A stretch of 64,000 nt of DNA, taken from contig CM068827.1 in assembly GCA_028554795.2 (NCBI GenBank), positions 142,939,251 to 143,003,250 on the forward strand, given 5' to 3'. This document shows, in pieces, positions 1-19,582 of this stretch. Origin of the DNA: Sinohyriopsis cumingii. Taxonomy: Eukaryota; Mollusca; Bivalvia; Unionida; Unionidae. The notes under the pieces were generated by a model. It did no database searches. It had not been told where the DNA came from and saw nothing but the letters and a program-made list of their open reading frames with translations. A program made the position numbers and the translations under genes. Numbering within the stretch: position 1 is the first letter of the stretch; each line of letters opens with the position of its first letter.

Positions 1-207
1 TATCGCTTATATCTAGTATCTAGTGAAATAATAAAGTATTGCTTATATACATTAGTATCGAGTGAAATGAAATAGTATGGTCTATATTTAGTATTGAGTG
101 AAATAAATTAGTATGGGTTTTATTTAGTATCTAGTCAAATAAAGAAGTGTCGCTTCTATTTAGTATCGAGTAAAATAAAATAGTATGGTGTATATTTAGT
201 ATGCTTT
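1..207. repeat. AT-rich tandem array, about 36-bp unit
   Basis: About five imperfect copies of a unit built around agtatcgagtgaaat followed by agtatgg and tatattt. The array is cut by the window start, so its true length is unknown. No coding potential is seen. Confidence 0.75.
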
Positions 208-996
208 TATGCCGTATTTATCCATTGAACTCTTAGGTGAAACATTGAACTTCAGATTGACTAAAAGTATTTCCAATTTGTAAAATGGCACTTAACATCC
301 ACCGTGTTACTACTTTGCTATCTTTATGATTTGAATTTCTTCAGATACAGTTTCATAGAAATAAGAATATTAGCTTGAATAACGGGATTATTGTTAGTAA
401 AAGTCAGCTGACACATAAACGAAATCTATTTCACAATGTAAAGACAATGACATCATGCTTATCAAATGAAACTTGTTTCCCCCTTAAAACGATGTACGCG
501 CATGCTGGATCATACAGACCAAATAGAACCGAATGTACTGCCAACTTTCAGGTGCGTGAACTTTTTTAATCAAATGCAACAAAGTTCCTCGTAATAAATG
601 ACATCACATAGCGAGGAAATCGACAAGATATTGAGCTAGACACTTTTGGCATTAGTTTTCTGAACTTTTCTAATTAATAGGTGCAATTGCACACATCGCT
701 ACTCCAAGAAATGACATTTAGACATAATACAAACAAAGATGAAAATATGGCTTTCTTGGAAGACACATTATATGACCTAGTTTGCTGTTATTGTGGCGAT
801 AAAGGATAAATGGGTACATTTGCGGTCTTAACATTCAAATCCATGTAACACCTTACACTAGCTAACTTTTATACTGAATAATCTGTATTGAATGTCAAAT
901 GTGTATTTTGTATTGAACCTATATTCAAGAATTGTTCTTTGGATTGTTTCAAATACAAACATGCATTAGTAAAGTTTAAAAAGACAAATCTATAAA
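208..996. other. AT-rich non-coding stretch, nothing recognised
   Basis: Only short chance ORFs (the longest 64 codons, without splice context). No recognisable repeat, RNA or domain signature. Confidence 0.5.
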
Positions 997-1039
997 ACAC
1001 ACACGCACACGCACACGCACACACACACACACACACACA
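997..1039. repeat. (CA)n microsatellite with CG interruptions
   Basis: Alternating ac with three g-containing interruptions, then a pure (ac) run. Confidence 0.9.
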
Positions 1040-2150
1040 GTGTAACGTCGCCCTCTTAGTAAGAGGGATGGTTAATTGGATTTGGCTGGCGTTATCTAGA
1101 GGATGATTTCCCTCGATATTATAGCCCGGCGGGAGTGAAAGAAGAATGGAGTTTCAACAGAGAACTGAGCCAGAATACTAGGGTAAAATAAAGCAATACG
1201 AGCCCCCTTTGACAAGAAAATAACAATTTTAATTAAAACAAATTAATCACGGCAATTCCAATTCAAGTTAAATTATATCATATAATTTAACAGGTGTGTC
1301 CAATTTGAATTGATTTCATCATCATCATAACGAGAGGTGAAAAGAGCGCAATGTCCACGACCGATTTGCATCACCTTCCTGTGTGGACCGTATTTCAACG
1401 TCTCCTGGTTCATCCTTCCTAAGCTCAAAGCTTTGCCATTCATGGACTTCCTGGTCCTTTTATTCTGACTTCGTTCGTCTTTCTTTCCCTTTACTTCTGT
1501 CTTCAGGCTGATTCGTCTTTCTCTCAGCAAGCTGTTCCTTATTGCTGTTCTCTTTCAGAACCTGAGCGTCCTAGCACTAAACCTGTCTTTCATTTTTCAA
1601 GACGACCACCTGGTCCCTTTCTTGTTTCACGAGGAAAGCACTAATCTCTTTATGCTTTCCCCGGAGTCGAGACTAAGTTTCCTCTTCTAGGAAATTTTCA
1701 GACTAAGGAATTTCGACTAAGGTCGTCACTTTAAAGTCTGATTGCTCTAAAGTGTACGCCCTAATTCACTCTGCCCAATCGTAGGCAGTGGTCCCTAATT
1801 TTTCCCAAAGAAATAATTCCTTTCATCAGGTGTAGACAGCTCAGAATCTGTGAATGACAGCGCGTAACAATTTCCTTTTGAAAAATGATAAGTGGACATA
1901 GGTTCCTCCCAAGCGATTAGGGTTGGTAGCTCAAATGTTTACTTTCTAAGGACCGTGTTAAGATAACCCGGTCAATTTCACTGAGTTGGAATGCTGCCCC
2001 TTTGATGTTTACAATGACATGGGGGAGATAAACGAAGAAAGGTCGATGTGACCCTTCACAAAGACTTTTCTGGCTTAAATGTGATAAAATTTTAATGCTC
2101 AATGCATTCAACCTTAAACTTTTCTGCAATTCAAAATTCTACACTTCACA
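1040..2150. other. Less AT-rich, unassigned stretch
   Basis: Composition is visibly richer in C and T-C tracts (about 1,340-1,850) than its surroundings, which suggests an old inserted element or diverged repeat. ORFs of 70-85 codons on the minus strand have no recognisable motif. I cannot name it. Confidence 0.3.
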
Positions 2151-2161
2151 CATGCATACAT

Positions 2162-8176
<6,015 letters not shown>

Positions 8177-8225
8177 TCGGGGGCACCTCGGGTCAAGTGG
8201 TCTGAAGCGCTATCAGATCACTCTT
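8177..8225 (+). repeat. SINE head fragment (tRNA-like 5' end only)
   Basis: The segment caagtggtctgaagcgct followed by agatcactc matches the A-box region and following bases of the SINE found whole at 10,926. Everything downstream of the head is unlike the SINE, so this is an old truncated copy. Confidence 0.55.
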
Positions 8226-8911
8226 TATTAACCACATTCCTTGTTCATTCTAATGCTTGCATTTACGTAAGAAACGTGCACCGTGCTCGCAGTTCTACGT
8301 CTAAGTTAGATGTGAACGACTTAATAATCCGTGTGAGAGTAATATGAGAAAAATAGGGACGTATAATGCAAGGAAAGGGAGGCCCAACAGCCAAAAATAA
8401 ATAAATAGCTTACAGACATTCATATCTGATACAATTAAAAAATAACATGCAAATCCAGGTGCGTGGACTTTAAGGACAGTTATTGCTCCAACACATGTAT
8501 CGAATAAAAACCAACTAATTTTACAGAATATTTCACCTCTAATAAACTTTGTTGCCTTGAATTCTTTTTCAGTCAGTACCTAATAACGTGTACTTTACCA
8601 ATGTGCTACGTTTTCTTTTTCCATAGAATAAAGCTATACCCTTCGAGTGTGCGGCGATGCTAACAACGTCTGTGATATATCGTGCATTAAAGCAAGAATC
8701 ACAACGACAACAAGTGTTATATGACTAAAATGCAAGAAATGATATACGTTTCGAAAAAGATAAAATGTCAGATCTCTCTCTTATATTTCCGATAAAAAGA
8801 ACAGATAAAGATTAATGTTTTATTAGCCCTTGTTGGACATTATATATCAAACAACTAGTCAGAGAAAAGAAGGTAATACGTTGAACCACAACCACTCACT
8901 TGAATGCATTC

Positions 8912-8955
8912 GCAAGCTAATGATCAATGGTCTTGCAATATATCAGTCAAACATA

Positions 8956-9012
<57 letters not shown>

Positions 9013-9068
9013 TACACACACACACACACAAGCTAATGGTCAATGGTTATGCAATATATCAGTCAAAT
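8912..9068. repeat. (CA)n flanked by a 39-bp direct repeat
   Basis: A (ca)n run (about 8,957-9,030, with one cgcata interruption) lies between two near-identical copies of a segment reading caagctaatg.tcaatgg and then gcaatatatcagtcaaa. The flanks therefore look like a tandem duplication with the dinucleotide tract between its two copies. Confidence 0.8.
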
Positions 9069-9127
9069 GTAGAATACTCTATTAAGGACTCTTCGCTTCT
9101 ATCATTATAAATGATATAGTTAGAAGT

Positions 9128-9520
9128 CAGCAACTAACCTATACCTCAGCCACTATCCTAGACCTCAGCAACTAACCTATTCCTCAGCCACTATGCTATA
9201 GTTCAGACACTATCATCGACCTTAGCCACTAATCTATGCTTCAGTCACTATGCTATATCTCAGCCACTAACCTATACCTCGGGCACTATGCTGTACAGCA
9301 GCAACTATACAACATCTTAACCACTAACCTACTCCTCAATCAGTATCCTTTATCTTGGCCACTATCCTATACCTCAACCGCTAACCTATACCTCAGCCAC
9401 TAACCTATACCTCAGACACTAACCTAATCCTAAACAATTAACCTATACCTTAGTCACTATCATATACCTCAATCACTATCTTATACTTGTGACACCAACC
9501 GACACCTAAACCCTAAGCAT
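9128..9520. repeat. Minisatellite, about 19-20 bp unit
   Basis: About 20 degenerate copies of cctatacctcagccactaa. The unit varies (cagcaacta, cagacacta) and the array ends in aaccctaag, just before a short poly-G run. Confidence 0.85.
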
Positions 9521-10913
9521 GTTATCATAGTGGGGGGGGGTTAGAAAGACAATTATATTTTCAGTAAATAACAATGCCCGAAAGAAACGCTCCCTTAACT
9601 CTGACAGTTTTCTTGCGCCATCTGAAACAATGCACCTTCAAAAATGTAAACGTGACCGCAATTAAAATCGCATAAACCTACAAGGAACGTTAATAGTCAA
9701 TGGCACAAGTTATGAAATCGTGATAAACTCCATTGAAGTCTCCATGAGGATCAAGCGTTTACCTATTGTAAACAATACTGAGACGGATAATCGGGTTTTA
9801 TTGCAGAGGATAACATGTAAAGTTAAAATTCCCATTCTACATTTAACTGATATTGATAATGTGTTCATAATCTGTGAAAGATGAATATGTGATGGAATCG
9901 AAATAAACCATTTCCTGATTCGTTGTTACAGTACGTTCCTACGATCCTTGAAATTGTCCTTTCCTGACAATTCACCGAAAAAAGTTCCGACTATCAATGA
10001 ACCAGACTGACTTGGACAACCCAAGGTTTTATTTATCAGATGCAACACTTCTGCTTCATTCAAATTCATTTTCTCGTCAAACTTTCAAAATAGATTAACA
10101 GTCCGAGGAAAAGCTGCATTCTTATGCCAGATTGCGTCACCATACAAAAGGCACCTAATCGCTATTATTTAAATTTAGAATGGGAATTAAAGGTTCGACA
10201 CAAAGACTTATAATTTTGTTGACATGTAGCCAGAGGGTCAGTTTGCATGAAGTCGTCAGCCTCTACCAATATTCCGTGATTTTTTAAAATCGTTTTCTTA
10301 TCTGCCCATTTTAGGAACGGTGTCTCGCATGCTTGAAATTTCCCCAGAGTTCAAAGCGTTTTTCTCAAAAGTCAAACCATAATATGAATTGTCTGCTTAA
10401 TATCGTTATCTGACCAGACGCAAACAGTTATTTTAAAAAACAAAACAACAGCCAACGATAAGAAAGCTAAATACAGTTTCTGCTACTTTTTATTTTTCGA
10501 ATCAACTGAAAATAACATATCGGAAATGAGGCTGGTTTCCTGGGCAGGAAATGATGAGCGCCATATGTATTTCGTTTAGCACTAAAATATCTGTATGGTT
10601 TTGGGTACAAAAGCTGCATGTTCGTTTGTGATGTCCAGATAACATACATCAAACCAAATATCTAATAAGATGAATCATGTAGTAAATATGAGCTCGCACT
10701 AAGATAACGTTCCACATGTATGCCTCTATTATAAATAATGGCATGAATCACGTACATATACTGAATATATATTTACAAGAATGGAAATGAAAAACATGCT
10801 GCATGATATCTGAAAAATTCTTTAAATTGTTTGTCTCTTCTTTTTATTCTTTTTGTTCGGAAATAAAGTCATTATTTAGTGTTTATATTTTTGTATGCAA
10901 TTGGCCCATGATG
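9521..10913. other. Non-coding stretch, nothing recognised
   Basis: AT-rich. One 61-codon minus-strand ORF without motifs. No RNA or repeat signature recognised. Confidence 0.5.
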
Positions 10914-11192
10914 TCATAGAAAGCAGGGGCCCCGAGTGGCCGAGTGGTCTAAAGCGCTCACCGTTCCGGATCACTGCCATCTCACCTCTGTCTGCGTGGG
11001 TTCGAGTCCAAGGCTCGGCTAGCGTGGGTACGTGGGAAAGCCTGCCAGTAGCTTCTCGTGGGTCGGTGGTTCTTCCCTGGGTTTTCCAGGGTTCTTCCTC
11101 CACCAGTTATACTGGCCGCCATGTATAGCCTATCTTGTGCTGAAAAATGGCGTTAAACCCTAGAACAACAACAACAAAAATCATAGAAAGCA
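10914..11192 (+). mobile_element. tRNA-derived SINE, complete, with 12-bp target-site duplication
   Basis: The body spans 10,926-11,180. The 5' end is tRNA-like: an A-box region gtggccgagtggtctaaagc and a B-box ggttcgagtcc. A non-tRNA body (gtgggtcggtggttcttcc, then ccgccatgtatagcctat) and a gcgttaaaccct 3' end follow, closed by an (aac)n tail. The 12-bp sequence tcatagaaagca flanks both ends exactly, which proves insertion by target-primed reverse transcription. The tRNA head is of leucine/serine type (long variable arm). The conserved 3' domain recalls the V-SINE/Meta-SINE superfamilies of molluscs, but that assignment is from memory. It is the best-preserved copy here and a good reference for the family. 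Confidence 0.95.
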
Positions 11193-13078
11193 TACCACGT
11201 CACTTAGAGGACATGGCTGGTTTAATTTCTAATTATGAGAAAGCTGAAAGTCTGATGCACTTTACTTCAATTACATTTACATTACAGTTTACAGTAAACA
11301 GTAAAACATAGCTTCACGATTAGAACTTGTGAAGAGATGATGACGATAAGCATGTTTCTGAACACGTGTCATTGTGGCATCTAAACACTTAATATAACAA
11401 TGTATTTTTAAGTGCAAGACATGTTTTATTTTTAAGGAGAAACGCGATGGGTAGCAACAATTTTGTATTCAACTTACGAACGCATTAGGCATTCTTTACT
11501 ATAAGTTTGAAGTACATAAAAGAACGATTTTGCATGTCGGTATCTAAACTTTCAGCACTGTTGAGTTCGATCTTCATCAAAGACGTCGCACTTGATGCTT
11601 CGAAATATACCGAAAATGTTTTAGCGACCAAATACGATTTCATTTATCAAGCAGTCTTAACATGATATCGAGGTGGGCGTTTTCAATTACAAATAAGGCA
11701 GTCCTTATAATTATAGCATTTTATGAATTATTTCATCTAAATTAATGACAAGGATACTTTCATGGAATCGGAAATACACAGAATAATGTATCTAATTTCA
11801 CTGGGTATAAGGTAAGGCTTCAGTGCTGTAGAGACAGACAAATGGCGTCCACTTTTAATTAGAGACTCAATAAAAGTGTTTATAAATATGAAAGTGTTGT
11901 TCAGGTCATACTGTTTTCACATACTGCATGTTTCCTCTTTTATCTTTACAGGTTGGACTTGAGCGAACACGTCTGCATGAATATTGTTCGATATCTTTCA
12001 CAGAATAACTGTAACATCTGTTGAAACACTTAACATACTCTACTGCACGAAGATGTATTGAAATCATACAGGTTCATTCATGAAAAACATATTTTTCGAG
12101 AAAATAAATAGATAAAAATTTCAATATGAATATAATGAATCATTTTTTGTACTTAAATGGTCAAATTGGACATCTGATTAACACAACAAACCTTGTCAAT
12201 CATTTATCTAAAATATCAGCGATTAACTAGATGTTCATGACCAGTTCTATCTGAGCCATTATATATGTATCTACTGGTGTTTAACGGCACATAACCGCAC
12301 TAATGGTTGTGTGGTGCCACTTAATATAAAGGTACTAAATATATAAAAATGATGAAATACATAACATCTTTAGGAAGATAAAACATTTCTAATAAATGTA
12401 AACAATAATTAATACAAAGTAAAATAAAAAAGGCAAATATGTTATCTGCTTCACTCTCTTTATTGTAGTTGCTCATAATATTTCAGAGATGTCAAGACTT
12501 TGCCTTTGGCTTCGTAGGCTGACCATAAATGTTAGTCTGGGTACAAAAGGTATCTATACAAACTTATCTTCTCCACTTTAGCTGCGCAGGCGTAGACTTT
12601 GCTGACTGTAGTAAGGGATATATGGCTTCCACAAATTTCCTAGCATTAGGGAATCACGTGCCCTTCTTCACTCACTAGGTCTCCGTAACTTGTTTCCACT
12701 TGAGACAGTCTCAAGAGCACGAGAAATAACCTACATTAAGAAATGGTGTCTATTGCAATTTGCACCAGAGATATTCTCAGCACAATGCGATCCATCTCGA
12801 CCCTCCGGTCACCATTTGGGTCAGAGTGGTTTCCCTTTGCAGATATTTATGATGATGCTTTACCTCTTGCAGTCAATGGATTAGGAACGCTTGCATCCAG
12901 TGAGGTTTGGAAGAACTCATATTTAATCGATGTAAGTAAAGTGGAGAACATTAACAAAGGAAAGTGTTTGTGGGAATGAACTTTCCGTTATTGCAAATGT
13001 TAATTTGTTTCACCTATGGTACGTTCTGAGACCGGGGATTTTTGAGCATCTAAGTCTCATGGCAACATTAAAAATATA
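11193..13078. other. Non-coding stretch with one less AT-rich block
   Basis: Mostly AT-rich. The block 12,490-12,980 is more balanced and has overlapping ORFs of 64 and 78 codons with a possible acceptor (ccctttgcag at about 12,841) and donor (gtaagt at about 12,931). The enclosed 90 bp could be an exon, but I recognise no protein in it. Confidence 0.3.
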
Positions 13079-13101
13079 ACACACACACACACACACACAC
13101 T
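13079..13101. repeat. Short (CA)n tract followed by an A-rich run
   Basis: Eleven ca units, then a homopolymeric A tract. Confidence 0.85.
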
Positions 13102-13104
13102 TAA

Positions 13105-15309
13105 AACAAAAAAAAAAAGAAAACAAAATAATACCCTAACAAAAAGACAAAAAAACTCTAAACGAATTGGTAAATTTTGGTGAAAATACCTTAATGGTAC
13201 TAACAATCAACCTGAGCGAAGTTAATTTTGTATCGATTCTTCTTACATTCAAATCGTGAGGAACTTTAACTAACAGGAAAGGTGATATCATAATTAGTGT
13301 GTCATCCTTGGATTTAGTGGCCAATGCCCTAACTCGGAAGGGCTTTCTCTTCTGAGTCACTGATTTTTAGAACATTACCTTATGTTGGCACCTTATAGCC
13401 CCCACTGTATTGAGATTCCATTTAACTCAGTTGCTACTCTTATTACTTGATTTATTTCTTGTCCATCTGAAAGCATGTCTCACCATATCTGTGAATATTT
13501 TATCGTATTCTCTCATAATATAATTGTATTATCTTGCACCTTGTGCTCCCCACCTGCCACAGAGTCAATCAAAGCGATGGAGATTTATGCCCATTTCTTG
13601 CAGTTCTCATGGCAGAGCTACACGGGGATATTCTAAAACAAAAAAGAAACTTTACGTCACTGACCGTTGCCACGGCCCTCAGAGACTGTCATTTGTAAGG
13701 TTCCACGAAGAAAATAGTTTTCTGCACCACAATATTGACCATTGAAACATATGAATATTAGTGAAACTGAGTATGTTTAATATAGCTTCTAAAACGTTGG
13801 GTGTCTGCCCGTTGATCAGCCCATGTCCTTCTGACCACCTGTCTGGCAGAAGATGAGGCTGAAATTGCATATTGCATATTGTTATGTATATTTAATTTGG
13901 GTTCTTTGTGATTGACATTGAGGGTAGGAGTTTGGACCTACCTGAGTAATGTCTTTTCTTGTAAAAAAAAAACAAACAAACATCCTACATTGTTAATTGT
14001 TTGTCTATAATTACAGATTATATAATTAGATTATTATCTTTGTGGGTAAAGATGTTTAATTGAATTTGAGTTCAGGACAATTGTTTCCCCTTAGTATACT
14101 TGATATCTACCATGTTCTTTACTAAACATTTAGCAATGGACATGATTTTGTTGACAACTTAGAATATTCTGGAAATGAACTTTTGACCTTCATTCTGGGC
14201 CTCACATTGTGTCTTAGGTTTTTATAAGAGGGAGACGTGATCATTATTTATTCCTTTCTTAACATCTGTAGTGGAATAAATCTTTAGTTGTGTTTAGTCT
14301 GACTTTGAGGGGATTTATTTAGTTAACTTATTAATTGGAATTACAAAGTGCTCTTTGGCTTTAGGACTAAATAACTATTTTGGGATTATTGTGAATTCTA
14401 AGAGAGACAATTTTGATTATATCATTGTGATACATCAAGACTGTTTGTACATCAACACTATTTAAAACTATTGGTACATCAGCATATTCAAGATTTGAAA
14501 TTTGTTTAGGAACATCACTGGAATTCAGTTTGAATACTCTATACGTTTTGACTTTTGATAGAACTTTTAGGACTATTTGGATTTAATTCATAATACTGTA
14601 AGTTCCTTTTAAATTTTCACTTTTTATTCTAGGGAAAGAAATTATTTGTTGAATTTTAGAAAACATTTTGGTGTTTTCTTGTTCTGTTACTTAGTTAACA
14701 TCATATATAATAATAATAATGTGCCTTTTTTCTGCAGTTACAACAATGATAAACTCTAATACGATTCTATTAACAAAACATTTCACTTTCATTATCAAAC
14801 AGTGCTGTCCAGCCAAAAACATATATACCCTGTTTTATGTTCACCTATATCTAGACTGGTTCCCATTCGCTTCGACATCTTTGGTACTGTGAGTTCTTAA
14901 GAACCCGTTTGATCGTTTCATTACTACAGCTAAAGCATCCATTCGGACAGTTTGTAAATTTGGCAACATACAAATTGATGCCCGCCCTTTACGACCTTCA
15001 CTAGCTGCCTAGTTAATTATAGCTAGATCAGCGTCATCATTAAATTACAACTAAAATACATCGAATGCCTAGAATATTTTGGCTTAGGGGACTTTTAATT
15101 TCAAAATCTCTTGCGATTTTAAAGTATTTTTCATTAAAAATAATTACTTTGTTCAGAAATAGATTATATATGCCGGCCATTCGTAGACGATATACATTCA
15201 TTTTTCGGGACATAAGACAAATTGCAGCATTTATTTCAAATAAACTGAAAAATTAAGAGCTAATAAAGACTAAAAAAACATTATCATATCACTTTATCCA
15301 GCTTACACC
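13105..15309. other. Non-coding stretch with diverged repeat remnants
   Basis: A minus-strand 74-codon ORF (13,136-13,360) has a weak SPFLL.KV...NVR pattern reminiscent of ORF1 proteins of some LINEs; too weak to call. The piece 14,560-14,660 resembles 37,470-37,570 inside the TIR element at 36.8 kb (shared taagttc...ttttca and aggg.aa.aaattatt), so a diverged relative of that element may lie here. Confidence 0.3.
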
Positions 15310-16189
15310 AACAGGAAATTGATGCGGGCAGCCTATTGCTGGGGATAATTAGTCATTAATATTTTATTTATCTAAGATATTCTGTTAAACGAGAGATGAA
15401 ATGCGAGGTGAAAATGGACAGGCCCAATATTGTAATCTCAGATAAGGGGGCCTGCATGTGTCAGTAGAAAACATATATTGTCAATAACAGTGTAGTGAGT
15501 AACTAAATAATTATATACAGCGGATGTACTGTTTACCAGCGACAAGCCGATACAATTTCAGTATAGCAAAACGGGTTAAGCTCTCTTTGCTGTGTGACCC
15601 ACTAACCCAACAAACCAGACTGGCTCCATAACTTGCAGTCAATCAAGACATCTGTTTTGTTCACGCAGAAACGTTTTAGAGCAGAAATGTGCCAACTACC
15701 ATTACAAAACAATGATTCAATTAATATCAGATTTTGTATTTAAAACACAACTGAAAAAGGGAGTTAGATATTGATGTGAGAAAATGGACATAGATATTCA
15801 AGTACAAAAAGGGACTAAGATATTCAAGTGAAGTACCTCTAATACCCGTGTTTACGTATCAACTAATTAACATATACGAGTCAGCGTTGTCTAATATTTT
15901 CAGTGCAATGCGACCGTCTTGTATATTTAAAGTTAAATATGTCTCAACAAAATAACAGGATATTAATATGCCGACGTGTTTCTTCATTTAAAGCCGTATC
16001 AGTATTGTTTATATGGTTCGAACTGAATGGCCTTTAAGAATCTATGATTTCGCTTTAAAGTTTGACATTTACACGAGGAAAATATTTACCGTTAACTTTC
16101 ACCTTCTTATATCAGAGTATATATGATTAGAAAAAAGTATAACTTGTACAAAAACTGTAAACGAATATGCATGCACTAAGAAATTCGAA

Positions 16190-16194
16190 ACCAT

Positions 16195-16237
<43 letters not shown>

Positions 16238-16263
16238 TTATTATTATTATTGTTGTTGTTGTT
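16190..16263. repeat. (TTTA)n grading into (TTA)n and (TTG)n
   Basis: About ten ttta units, then tta and gtt units. The paralogous site in unit 2 (about 29,567-29,590) holds only a few tta units. Confidence 0.9.
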
Positions 16264-16974
16264 GACTGGTTCTGTGCTTTGGTCGGGACACATACAAGCG
16301 TTTTCTCGTCTGATGAAATATATTCCACGTGATGAAGCAGGCGACATTTTTCTGAAATGCAAGAAGCAGAATTCATCAACCCCGTGGTTATATTATCGTT
16401 ATCGGAAGGGGTGGATATTAGGTAGTTTTGTTTAGGTAAAACACTGTTTATTTTAAGAAATAACCATTTGATAGGTTTATACTCAGATTGACCGAAGAAA
16501 TGCACTTATAACCTTTCCTTTGTCGAAAAGTTGCACAGTGCACATGACAAATCAACATCCATTGTGGATACGATTGATCTTCTAAGCGTAATTTGGTTCA
16601 TTAAGTGACATCACGGATCTCTACTTTACCGGGTGACTCGAAATCGCCAACTTCTAAAGGAAAAGGTTCAATGTTTTTGCTTTGGTTGTCCTTTATAAAA
16701 CTTTATATTATAATTTTCCAAAACAAAACTCATTATTGTGGTTGAAGTTTGAACCCACTGGTGATATATTTCACGTTGTAGCCCTGTTGTTGTCCACATC
16801 AGGTAACGTTTGCAATATTTACATACAAAATTTTAGTAGCAGATTTTAAACATTCACTTCATGGAAGGTCCATGACACTTACATTCGAAGTATTCACATT
16901 TCATATTGATTGAAAAAATTAAAATGCATTGTTATCTTAGTTATTTAAGATTTCTACTGTTTGTCTAGGATTAT

Positions 16975-17045
16975 GGATCCTCTATCGATGTCCTAATCAA
17001 GTCTGTGAGCACCTCTATCGACTTCCTTATCACGTTTGTTAGCAC
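16975..17045 (+). repeat. Unexpanded form of the 33-bp minisatellite (unit 1)
   Basis: Only about two copies of the atcga.gtcctaatcaag unit, at the position where unit 2 has more than ten (30,296-30,640). Confidence 0.8.
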
Positions 17046-17765
17046 ATGCGTTTCTGTTGATATCGGATAACCTGTTGCGGCGAGATTTCTAAAGTCACGG
17101 GATGATATTTAAAGGCCATGGACTCTTCGATTACTGGCAGATCTTTGAGTGGCGTTTCTACATTGTTGTCTGCACATGCGTTGGACATTAAACATAACAT
17201 TGAAAACAGAAATTAAGCACGTGTTAATGCATACAGATGATTGGTTATGATTAATTTTACAGATTAAAATTATAATTACTTTAGACGCCAATTATACTTA
17301 CTAATTCATTACATTCACAGTTCTGGAAGAATGTGACAAATTCGCTACAGAAAAATGTGGTGTTTAGTGGCATTTGCCATTGAGATGATTTAAATGTAAA
17401 TAATGAGTAATGTTGAAAGAATACTGTCGTTATTACTCGCTTATCAGACAAGAACAACTCTAAAGTGCGTAGACACATATCTGCCTTCGCATAATGCGCC
17501 ATCTGATCTGGGTCTTTGAATTTTGTTAGGAGTAATCAGTAGAACAAACAATACAGACCCTGATATGCAGACGCGTTATGCTATTATGGATCAGGATCTG
17601 TGTTGTTTTCAGTTGGTCTCGTCTTATGAGCGAGTATAGACGGTATTTACAAGCGATATAGAATAAGGACTTGATTCGCAGAACTATCACGAAATTTACT
17701 AACATAAAGAAAGATAGACACAACAATCTTGCCTTCACACTCCACTCAAAAGTAGATTGAATCGT

Positions 17766-18106
17766 ATACGATGCCTGCGGAATATTCCATCTGGCAACAT
17801 ATGCAATACTTCTGGAACATTCATTGTGGCAACGTATAACGTACAAGTAGAACATTCAATGTAGCAACGTATATTGTGGAACAGTTAATATTACAACGTA
17901 TATGTTACTTGTGGATCACTCAAATGTGGCAAGGTATAAGGTACTTGTGGAACATTCAACGTGACAACATATAGGATACTTCTGGAACTTAATTGTGGCA
18001 ATGTATACGGTACTTGTTTAGCAGTCAATGTGGCAACGTATACGGTACTTGTGGAACATTCAATGTAGTAACGTATACGGTACTTGTTGAGAAGTCAATA
18101 TGGCAC
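17766..18106 (+). repeat. Minisatellite, about 35-bp unit
   Basis: Nine to ten degenerate copies built on ggcaacgtatacggtact followed by tgtggaacattcaatgt. The same family flanks the MITE-like element in unit 2 (31.3-31.5 and 31.98-32.09 kb). Confidence 0.85.
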
Positions 18107-19049
18107 AAGCTCCCATCCGCCATAGTTTACATGAAATTGACATTATGATCAAACTGAAACGGATATCTTTCTGGAAGGCATGAACGTCATACCTACAAAT
18201 ATAAATGTCGTCAGAAACTAGAATGCAAAGGCGATAACTGACTGCAGAGATGAAACTGGTAACCGAAAAACACAATAATAATTTTCTGACAAGTAATAGG
18301 TAAGATATTACCATTGCTGAAATGTAGACAACTCAAGACATAAAATTGGAGATGCTCTGAACTCAAAACTTGCATTGATCCACATCTCGCAGTTACAGTT
18401 TAAATACTTTTTATACTCAGAAATAGGTGAAATGAGTCTGAACTGACTTATGTTAGAGCATACAATGCATCTGGAATGGATGGGTCCGTTCTATTTTGAT
18501 TACGTAATCTTCGAAATCAAAGAGTTCTATAATGCATGTGTGCAAAAGCATGCAATGTAATGGTAGTTGACGATCTTCCTTTAAATAAAGTATAATTCCC
18601 AAAGTAGAAAAAGATAGATATATGTGGTAACGTTGTACATATTCAATTTTGGATTAAGTATCTTGAAAACGATTGCTCATTTTCCCTGAAACAGCGCGGT
18701 TACCGACCTCCAGTACTGTTTGCAACATGTGTAAGTGGACTTGAAACAACATATTTTAAATATGCACTTGTAGGTCCGTGGAGCATCAACACGTCCACGT
18801 TTGATAATGGTGCTGATGTTATTAAAAGGCACTGAAATCTCACTTAAGTTCATGCCACTTACGCTGACAGAAGATAACCTCTACGAGCACGGTTTCTAAA
18901 ATCATCAAACTCGTAACTGCAAAACTGATACAGTACCAACATGTAAAGAACATCAAAAAACGCCAGCAACTCTTAAAAGCACATATTTAGTGCATTAGGA
19001 ATAACAAGAGGAAAAGAAGAAAATAAAGAAACGCTTTTGAATGCACACA

Positions 19050-19335
19050 GACGTTAAGTAGTTACAACCTCCGCCTTGGATACGGGAGGCAGTGGGTTCG
19101 AACTTCGGCTGAGTCATACCACAGAATTATATAAATGGTATAGCTGCCTCTCTTGACGCTCAGCATCAAAAGGTTAGTGCTAGGACTGATCGGCCTGGTG
19201 TCAGGATAATGTGACTGGGTGGGACATGATGCTACATGTCTGCAGCATGGTGCCCAAGTGCTAGACATCACTATCAACTGCCACACAGCATACATCGTAG
19301 CGATGTGAATGAAAAAATGTTGAAGCTAAATTAAA

Positions 19336-19373
<38 letters not shown>

Positions 19374-19384
19374 CACACGCACAC
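19050..19384 (+). mobile_element. Second SINE family (5' end eroded) with (CA)n tail
   Basis: The block cctccgccttggatacgggaggc with B-box-like ggttcgaac, then ctgcctctcttgacgctcagc and ggttagtgctaggactgatc, matches a second copy at 59,667-59,795, which keeps the A-box (gtggcctagtggttagagc). The body continues to about 19,340 and ends in a (ca)n tract. It is unrelated in sequence to the SINE family at 10.9 kb. Confidence 0.75.
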
Positions 19385-19582
19385 AGATATATAAATAAAT
19401 AAAAGGATATTTGTGTGTACAAATGCATAAGTTACATTCATTTCAGATCTGGATAAATTCAACGAAAACAAAAACTGAATATGCTGTTTGCTGCACTTTC
19501 ATTTGAGACATTGCAAGCGTGACACGAATGATTGTCATATAGAATACTATTTTAAAACGACAAAAAATAACGATTAATGTAG

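Noticed and set aside
1040-1880. Possible solitary long terminal repeat starting tgtaacgtcgcc
   Set aside because: The start looks suggestive, but no matching second repeat, target-site duplication or internal coding region was found. Left as an unassigned stretch.
12743-12979. 78-codon ORF with a possible internal exon
   Set aside because: Splice-like signals are present but there is no recognisable protein and no partner exon.
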